Shown here piece by piece: positions 33,722 to 38,865 of a stretch of 38,865 bases of DNA. The notes under the pieces are model-generated. The model saw only the letters and a program-made list of their open reading frames with translations. It did no database searches and was not told the DNA's origin. This DNA comes from Bacteroidaceae bacterium (GTDB taxonomy: Bacteria; Bacteroidota; Bacteroidia; Bacteroidales; Bacteroidaceae): positions 1-38,865 of the forward strand of contig JAFYRW010000018.1 in NCBI GenBank assembly GCA_017546785.1, read 5' to 3'. Positions within the stretch are counted from its first letter, which is position 1; every line of letters begins with the position of its first letter. Made by a program: the position numbers and the translations under genes.

Positions 33722-35727
33722 GGCGTTTGTGGGTGCTTATCCTCTTCTTCTCGCTGCTGACAACCTCTCTGAAAGCTCAGATAAATGTCGAGCAGGTGAT
33801 GATAATAGGGCGCAATGCGCTCTATTTTGAGGATTATGTGCTCTCGATACAATATTTCAACAAGGTAATAAACGCAAAGCCCTATCTGCACGAGCCATAC
33901 TTCTTTAGGGGGCTCGCAAAATTTTATCTCGAGGATTTTACCGGTGCCGAGAGTGACCTTACTGCGGCTATAGAGAAGAATCCATATGTGTCGCGTGTCT
34001 ATCAGTTGCGCGGTCTTTCGCGTGCCAATCTCGAAAAATACGAGGCTGCCGAGAGTGATTTTCGTATGGCTATAAAATACGACCCGCAAAATCCTCTTTT
34101 GTGGCAGAATCTTGCGATAACAGCTGTAAAGCGTGAAGAGTGGGATAAGGCGGCAAGCATCATAGATTCTATGCTTGTATTCTCGCCTCGTAATACCGAT
34201 GCTTATATTATGCGTACACAGGTTGCTGTCAAGCAAAATGATAGCCTTGTTGCGCACAGGATGATAGACGAGGCGGTAAAGAACGACTCTTACTCGGCCG
34301 ATGTATATTCGGCGCGTGCAATGCTTTACGTCGATGAGGAGCGCTATCAAGAGGCGGAGAGTGATATTGACCGTGCCATAGAACTTATGCCGAGCAATAG
34401 CAACAGTTATCTCAGCAGGGCGCTCATACGCTATTATAGGAATAATTTCCGCGGTGCAATGGAGGATTTTGATATGGCCCTTTACGTCGAGCCGACAAAT
34501 TTTATTGCTACCTACAACCGTGGTCTGTTGCGTATGCAGGTAGGCGACGATAATCGCGCCATAGAGGATTTTGACAAGATTCTCGATATTGATCCCGATA
34601 ATACTATGGCGCGCTTTAATCGTGCAATATTGCGCGATAATACCGGAGATTATGTTGGTGCGGTAGATGACTATTCGCGTGTCATCGATGATTTTCCCAA
34701 TTTCGATTATGGCTATCAGCGTCGCTCTGTGTCGCGACGTAAGATTGGCGATATAAAGGGCGCTGCTGCCGATGAGGCGTGGTTGCTCAAGCGTCAATAT
34801 GCGAGTTTAAATAATGTTGAAACAGATACTCTGCAGGAGAAGGAGAGTATCGACAAGGTGCGTAAACGCTCCGATCGCAATATTCGCAACTACAATAAGA
34901 TGGTTGCCTTCGATGATGGATTGGGACGCCAATATGCAACGGTGTACAGAGGACGTGTGCAGGACCGCAACGTATATGTGGAGCTTGAGCCTATGTTCGC
35001 GCTCACATACTACGAAAAGCCGCGTGAGATAAACGATGCTCCAGACTTTTATAAGCTTGTGGCCGATATTAACGAGGCTAATCTATTGCCTTATCGTCTG
35101 CTGCTGACTAACGATGAGAGAGCGCTCAGTCAAATTGAGGTAGAGAGACATTTTGCCGATATTGACACGCAGTCCAAAAATATAATAAGCGACGAGGAGT
35201 TTGTCTATCCGCGTCTGGCCCGTGCGTTGGATTATTATCTTGTGCAGGATTTTGAGTCGGCTATCGACGACCTTAACAATGCTCTTGTGCTCGACGGCGA
35301 TGTATGGCACGTCTATTTTGTTAGGGCAACCGTTCGATTCAAGCAATTGGAGTCTATGTATGCCGGCGAAATAAACGACAACAACTCTTTGGCAATAAAA
35401 AAGAGTCATTCGCTGCCCGATTTTGACTATCGCTTGGTAAAGAGCGACCTTGATAAAGTAATAGACCTTGTCCCCGATTTTGCACAGGCATACTACAATC
35501 GCGGTAATGTGTCGGCTAAATTAAGCGATTTTAAATCGGCAGTGCTCGACTATACTGCAGCGCTTGAACTGAACAGTAATTTAGCCGAAGCTTATTACAA
35601 CAGAGGACTATCCAAAATATATCTCGGCGATACAGCCGCGGGCGTTGCTGATCTTAGTCGCGCAGGAGAGCTCGGGCTCTATCAGGCGTATAATGTGATA
35701 AAGAAATTCGCAAATAACGAACAATAA
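33718..35727 (+). CDS. Secreted or periplasmic tetratricopeptide-repeat protein
   Basis: A 669-residue protein with a signal peptide (LLTTSLKA, cleavage before Q21). Residues about 25-365 are nine or ten TPR units (ALYFEDYVLSIQYF, AKFYLEDFTGAESDL, NRGLLRMQVGDDNRAIEDF, LRDNTGDYVGAVDDYS). Residues about 366-490 carry a basic linker (KVRKRSDRNIRNYNK) and no clear repeat. TPR units resume, and the last two are AYYNRGNVSAKLSDFKSAVLDY and AYYNRGLSKIYLGDTAAGVADL. TPR scaffolds bind other proteins; the partner here is unknown. Translation is coupled to def (ATGA). The gene's last codons lie inside a perfect 60-bp palindrome. Confidence 0.85.
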   Translation: MRRLWVLILFFSLLTTSLKAQINVEQVMIIGRNALYFEDYVLSIQYFNKVINAKPYLHEPYFFRGLAKFYLEDFTGAESDLTAAIEKNPYVSRVYQLRGLSRANLEKYEAAESDFRMAIKYDPQNPLLWQNLAITAVKREEWDKAASIIDSMLVFSPRNTDAYIMRTQVAVKQNDSLVAHRMIDEAVKNDSYSADVYSARAMLYVDEERYQEAESDIDRAIELMPSNSNSYLSRALIRYYRNNFRGAMEDFDMALYVEPTNFIATYNRGLLRMQVGDDNRAIEDFDKILDIDPDNTMARFNRAILRDNTGDYVGAVDDYSRVIDDFPNFDYGYQRRSVSRRKIGDIKGAAADEAWLLKRQYASLNNVETDTLQEKESIDKVRKRSDRNIRNYNKMVAFDDGLGRQYATVYRGRVQDRNVYVELEPMFALTYYEKPREINDAPDFYKLVADINEANLLPYRLLLTNDERALSQIEVERHFADIDTQSKNIISDEEFVYPRLARALDYYLVQDFESAIDDLNNALVLDGDVWHVYFVRATVRFKQLESMYAGEINDNNSLAIKKSHSLPDFDYRLVKSDLDKVIDLVPDFAQAYYNRGNVSAKLSDFKSAVLDYTAALELNSNLAEAYYNRGLSKIYLGDTAAGVADLSRAGELGLYQAYNVIKKFANNEQ

Positions 35728-35773
35728 AAGAATAGAGAGGCAATTGCCTCTCTATTCTTTTATTGTTCGTTAT
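35714..35773. repeat. Perfect 60-bp palindrome, doubling as terminator
   Basis: The left arm 35714-35743 (begins ATAACGAACAATAAAAGAAT) is the exact reverse complement of the right arm 35744-35773, with no loop. The centre is GAGAGGCAATTGCCTCTC. The left arm includes the last four codons and stop of the TPR gene. The inner AAAAGAATAGAGAGG...CCTCTCTATTCTTTT part has the form of a bidirectional terminator. Its full length is unusual for one. Confidence 0.85.
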
Positions 35774-35784
35774 CTACTTTAATC

Positions 35785-35815
35785 TTGCAAATTAAAAAAA
35801 GTTGTTGTATCTTTG
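35785..35815 (+). promoter_or_regulatory. Promoter of the transposase gene
   Basis: TTG at 35785-35787 and TATCTTTG at 35808-35815 with a 20-base spacer match the consensus fully. The leader to the ATG at 35835 is about 12 bases. As no terminator follows the transposase, the same promoter could drive the restriction-modification gene. Confidence 0.65.
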
Positions 35816-35834
35816 TGGTATAAACAATAGAGAT

Positions 35835-36770
35835 ATGACATACTTTGAATTTACAAAAAGGTTTCCTGACGAGAATAGTGCAATAGACTTTATCGTAGCC
35901 ACAAAGTACAAAGACGGTTATGTATGCCCCAAATGTGGTTGTGTTCACAAGGGCATATATCACCAAAAGTACAATAGGCGTTTCTTGTATTGTAATAATT
36001 GCAAGTCGGAGTTTTCAGCATTGAAAGGAACTATTTTTGAGAACACGCATTTGGACTTGCGTATGTGGTTGTATGCAATGAATTTGGTTATTGTATCTCG
36101 AAAAGGTATATCGGCATTGCAATTAAAGCGTGAGTTAGGTATGGGTTCTTATCAGTCTGCTTGGCGTATGCTACACCAAATTCGTAAAGCAATGGAGAAA
36201 GAGGAGTATAAGGACACATTTGAGGCTGTTGTTGAGATTGACGAAACTTATGTTGGTGGTAAGCCACGCAAGAAAAACAATCACAAGGACAACGAAGAAG
36301 ATAATAACGACGAAAACAAACCTAAACGCGGTCGCGGTACATCCAAAACACCTGTAATCGGAGTTAAGGAACGCAATACAGGTAAAGTCCACGCTGTTGT
36401 CGCTAATTACAACGAGGAGGGCAAACAATTAAGCGGAAAACAACTTTTCAATGTACTTAAAAAGGTGTGCAAGGATAACACTATTGTAATGACCGACCAA
36501 TTTTCGGGTTATAATATTCTTGATAAAGAAAATGATTGTAAATTTGTGCGGTTGAAAATAGACCATAGTGTTACATACTCACTCGGAAATGGAATACACA
36601 CCAACGGAATAGAGAGTTTTTGGGCTATACTAAAAAGAGGTGTGTATGGCGTATTCCATAATGTTTCTGTTAAGTATATGCAGAAATATGTAAACGAGTT
36701 CTGCTATCGTCTTAACCACAGAGATAATAATGAGGCGTTTAATGCGTTAGTTAATTTAGCAATAGTATAA
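35835..36770 (+). CDS. IS1595-family transposase
   Basis: A 311-residue DDE transposase. The start at 35835 is preferred over a TTG 11 codons upstream because it gives MTYFEFTKRFPDE, a normal family start. The N-terminal zinc ribbon has C31, C34, C53 and C56 (CPKCGC, YCNNC). A helix-turn-helix-like region (KGISALQLKRELGMGSYQSAW) follows. Catalytic residues are D136 in VEIDETYVGG, D221 in MTDQFSGY and E260 in HTNGIESFWAILKRG, with N257 beside it as in this family. A highly charged, Asn/Lys-rich insert (about residues 143-168) lies after the first Asp. The gene appears intact. It starts a segment that is visibly more AT-rich in codon choice than the preceding genes. Confidence 0.93.
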   Translation: MTYFEFTKRFPDENSAIDFIVATKYKDGYVCPKCGCVHKGIYHQKYNRRFLYCNNCKSEFSALKGTIFENTHLDLRMWLYAMNLVIVSRKGISALQLKRELGMGSYQSAWRMLHQIRKAMEKEEYKDTFEAVVEIDETYVGGKPRKKNNHKDNEEDNNDENKPKRGRGTSKTPVIGVKERNTGKVHAVVANYNEEGKQLSGKQLFNVLKKVCKDNTIVMTDQFSGYNILDKENDCKFVRLKIDHSVTYSLGNGIHTNGIESFWAILKRGVYGVFHNVSVKYMQKYVNEFCYRLNHRDNNEAFNALVNLAIV

Positions 36771-36788
36771 TAGCAAAGTTATAAATAT

Positions 36789-38801
36789 ATGATTATCAAT
36801 AATTTACAAAACGGGGGGGGTAAAAGCGAAACTATAACCGAAGGAATTTTTAGAAAGTTTTATGGTTTAGGTGCTTTTATTGAGAAATCCGCAATACCAA
36901 ATCATTATGGGTTTAAGTCTAAAAAGGGTACAGGGTATAAAGGTTATCCCGACTTTTTTAGAGATAATAAAGATGAGGATTTTGTAATTATTGTTGAAGC
37001 AAAAGCTGATGACTTAAAGGCTGCGTGTGAAGAAGTTGTTTACTACACAAACAATAATACTATTGATAAAGATATTGTTGCTATTGCCATTTCTGGTGTA
37101 AATAAATCTTATAAAGCTGCTTTGTTCTTCAAGATTAACGATGCAGAAATAAAAGAAATTCCAACCGATGCAAAGTTGCAAACACTTAAAGACATCAAGA
37201 AATTATATCAAAAGGAGAAATATGGTGAATGTATTTCATCTGACGCTCTAAAAAATACAATCAAAGAATTAAACGAGAATTTTCACAAACACGGAATAAA
37301 GGACACTGAACGGAGTTTGTTTTTTGCAGGTTTGATGATTGCTTTGAAAGATAGAACATTTAGACAGACTTATAAAAGCGTTCAACCCCCAACCGATGAG
37401 GAACGAGAAAATGCAACATATCGTTTGATTGATTCCTACAACTTGAATATATTTATTCTTGACGCTATTGTTAGACAAATATCAAACAAAATAAACAATT
37501 TATCCAAAGTCTATAATTGGAAAGACAAATTCTCGTTTATCAAAAATATAGACTATCCATTAGTCGAGTATAAAAAACTTATTGTTCTTATAGAGAAGAA
37601 TATATTTTATCCTTTTCGTATGGACGAGAAACAAGACATTTTAGGTCGTGCCTACAAGATATTCCTATCAAGAGCTGGAAAAGCAGAAAATAAGAATATC
37701 ATATTAACACCCGACCATATTAAGCGTTTAATGGTTGATTTGGCGAGGTTGAGCGTTGATGATGTCGTTTTAGATACCTGTACGGGTAGCGGTGGTTTTC
37801 TTATGGAGGCAATGGAGCAACTTATCGAATTGGCGAAAAACAATGGGGAAACTATAGAGGATATAAAGAATAAACAGTTAATAGGTTTTGAGAATGATGA
37901 TACATTATTTGCATTAGCCTGTTCAAATATGTTTTTACACGGAGATGGCAGAACTAACCTTATATTTGGAAGTAGTCTTGTGGATGAAGACTCCGAGGTG
38001 TTCAAAGCAATTAGAAATCTCAAACCTAATAAATGTATTATCAATCCACCATACGAAAGAAATCTACCTATACAATTTACAAAAAAAGCATTAGAATTTA
38101 TAGAAAAGGATGGCAAGTTGGTGATTATTATGCCAACGCCAACCCTTAATCGTAATATAGGTGGTTTGACGGATGACATACTCTCTATGGCAAGATTAGA
38201 CTTTGTAATAAAAATGCCAAATAATCTTTTTTCTGAACAAGGAAGAACTGTAAATACATCTATTTTTGGATTTACTAAAACTCCACACGAGAAATCAGAT
38301 AGAGTTATCTTCTACAATATGGAAGATGATGGATTAGCGAGTGTTCAACACAAAGGAAGAATCGACAAATATGGTAAATGGCAAAAAATACGAGATAATG
38401 TAATAAATTGCATAAGACATAACAATAATGTTGAAGCAGAATATAACAGGCGGTTGATTTACGATGGTAACATTTTGAATTGTTATGGCATTAAAAACAC
38501 AAAGGAGAGTGGAAATTTAGTAAAGTTGGGGCTTTTATTTGATTATGAAAAAGGGAGTCTGCAAAGTGAAAATAACATTGATGGGGAATATGATTTTATA
38601 ACAGCATCAGAGGAGTGGAAAACTCATTATACTTACGACAACGATTGCGAAGCGTTGATTTATGCAGTGTCTGCCGGTGGTTCTTTGGGTCGCAGCCATT
38701 ATGTAAATGGCAAATTTATTTATGTAACTTTTGCAAGAAAAGATAACTCGCTTAGAATAAATCGGTTGGTCGGACTGCTTGAAAATTGGGTAACGAGATA
38801 G
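36789..38801 (+). CDS. Restriction-modification fusion (nuclease motif, N6-adenine methyltransferase, partial specificity domain)
   Basis: A 670-residue protein. Residues 47-74 carry GYPDF and VIIVEAKAD, a PD-(D/E)xK nuclease motif (D55, E70, K72). Residues about 290-500 are a type I M/type IIG methyltransferase: SAM-binding DTCTGSGGF at 329-337 and catalytic NPPY at 419-422. From about residue 577, KLGLLFDYEKGSLQSENN and FITASEEWKTH with AVSAGGSLGRSHYVNGKFI match the start of a type I specificity (target recognition) domain. The layout recalls single-chain type IIB/IIG enzymes such as BcgI-A or the AloI group, but the specificity part is far too short and turns unlike the family after residue 645, so it is truncated or rearranged. 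Codons 9-11 contain a run of eight G (36813-36820). AT-rich codon use differs from the core genes. It lies 18 bases after the transposase without its own promoter. Confidence 0.82.
   Translation: MIINNLQNGGGKSETITEGIFRKFYGLGAFIEKSAIPNHYGFKSKKGTGYKGYPDFFRDNKDEDFVIIVEAKADDLKAACEEVVYYTNNNTIDKDIVAIAISGVNKSYKAALFFKINDAEIKEIPTDAKLQTLKDIKKLYQKEKYGECISSDALKNTIKELNENFHKHGIKDTERSLFFAGLMIALKDRTFRQTYKSVQPPTDEERENATYRLIDSYNLNIFILDAIVRQISNKINNLSKVYNWKDKFSFIKNIDYPLVEYKKLIVLIEKNIFYPFRMDEKQDILGRAYKIFLSRAGKAENKNIILTPDHIKRLMVDLARLSVDDVVLDTCTGSGGFLMEAMEQLIELAKNNGETIEDIKNKQLIGFENDDTLFALACSNMFLHGDGRTNLIFGSSLVDEDSEVFKAIRNLKPNKCIINPPYERNLPIQFTKKALEFIEKDGKLVIIMPTPTLNRNIGGLTDDILSMARLDFVIKMPNNLFSEQGRTVNTSIFGFTKTPHEKSDRVIFYNMEDDGLASVQHKGRIDKYGKWQKIRDNVINCIRHNNNVEAEYNRRLIYDGNILNCYGIKNTKESGNLVKLGLLFDYEKGSLQSENNIDGEYDFITASEEWKTHYTYDNDCEALIYAVSAGGSLGRSHYVNGKFIYVTFARKDNSLRINRLVGLLENWVTR
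36813..36820 (+). repeat. G8 homopolymer tract, candidate phase-variation switch
   Basis: Eight consecutive G within codons 9-11 of an AT-rich restriction-modification gene. Removing one G leads to a TAA after five further codons; adding one gives a TAA immediately after the tract. Such tracts near start codons are the classic substrate of slipped-strand phase variation in type I and III methyltransferase genes of other bacteria. Confidence 0.65.
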
Positions 38802-38865
38802 CAACCGTTCGTATTTCTGAGTTCTTCATTGCTTTGCCACAATGTGGTAACTCTTGATGCTACAA
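38802..38865. other. Right edge without an assignable gene
   Basis: These 64 bases follow the stop of the fusion gene. One plus frame reads KLGNEIATVRISEFF then stops, starting at about 38771; KLG(D/E)xA is how many specificity-subunit repeats begin, so this may be debris of a second recognition domain. CCACAATGTGG (38837-38847) is a small inverted repeat. Too little remains to judge. Confidence 0.25.

Larger units (their letters stand above)
35785..36770 (+). mobile_element. IS1595-family insertion sequence, ends not defined
   Basis: An intact IS1595-type transposase with its own promoter marks an insertion sequence. I could not find convincing terminal inverted repeats or the expected 8-bp target duplication, so the coordinates cover only the promoter and gene. 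The element could end before the next gene or include it as a passenger. A weak similarity exists between TATCTTTGTGGTATAAACAA (35808-35827) and the reverse complement of bases 36751-36776, but it is below what I would call a repeat. Confidence 0.6.

Noticed and set aside
33685-34797. 370-codon minus-strand frame over the TPR gene
   Set aside because: Antisense to TPR repeats; repetitive codon use creates long open frames by chance.
38837-38847. CCACAATGTGG palindrome as a recombination site
   Set aside because: It is only 11 bases, no second copy was seen in the window, and the flanking sequence is missing.
1-38865. CRISPR arrays, tRNA or rRNA genes
   Set aside because: No regularly spaced direct repeats, cloverleaf-like segments or rRNA-like sequences were noticed on reading; a tool scan was not possible.

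Overview
The window looks like a chromosomal piece of a Bacteroidales bacterium, probably a gut member of or near Bacteroidaceae, Prevotellaceae or Muribaculaceae. The evidence is the run bamD, Rpb6-type omega subunit and DUF4293; many lipoproteins with a Bacteroidetes lipobox; a Bacteroides-type tyrosine recombinase; repeated Bacteroidetes -7 boxes (TAnnTTTG, often with a TTG about 20 bases upstream); and two secreted glycoside hydrolases with tails like type IX secretion sorting domains. The exact genus cannot be fixed. No tRNA, rRNA or CRISPR array was seen.

Layout. Bases 1-236 hold the first 78 codons of a tyrosine recombinase that runs off the left edge on the minus strand. A large secreted GH2 beta-galactosidase (561-4898) follows, then a 60-residue lipoprotein with its own promoter, an unusual long hairpin and a terminator. 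Next is an operon of mtaB, a GT2 glycosyltransferase, an RsmI-like methylase and an NhaC-type antiporter, which meets uvrB head-on. A secreted GH16 glucanase (12414-15149) precedes the bamD/omega/DUF4293 operon. On the minus strand come a cyclophilin, a Bcp peroxiredoxin and an MscS channel as one operon, and a DsbA/FrnE-like protein divergent from a SulP transporter. A HAD hydrolase, a 5'-nucleotidase/DUF456/TspO cluster, a CbpA-type DnaJ, an unknown lipoprotein, an M64 peptidase and a SPOR lipoprotein follow. A fucose uptake and isomerisation operon (fucI, a PF05336 mutarotase, fucP) and an operon of ruvX, def and a TPR protein complete the core part.

From about 35.77 kb the character changes. 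A perfect 60-bp palindrome closes the TPR gene. An IS1595-type transposase and, 18 bases after it, a visibly AT-rich gene come next. That gene joins a PD-(D/E)xK nuclease motif, an N6-adenine methyltransferase (NPPY) and the start of a type I-like specificity domain. A run of eight G lies in its ninth to eleventh codons, and one base more or less would stop translation at once, so it is a strong candidate for on/off phase variation. The specificity domain loses resemblance to its family near residue 645 and ends at residue 670, close to the right edge.

Together the central 35 kb is ordinary core and saprophytic metabolism (beta-galactoside, beta-glucan and fucose use, envelope assembly, stress proteins). 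Both ends carry recombination-associated or defence-associated genes. The right end, with a phase-variable restriction-modification fusion tied to a transposase, is the most interesting part.
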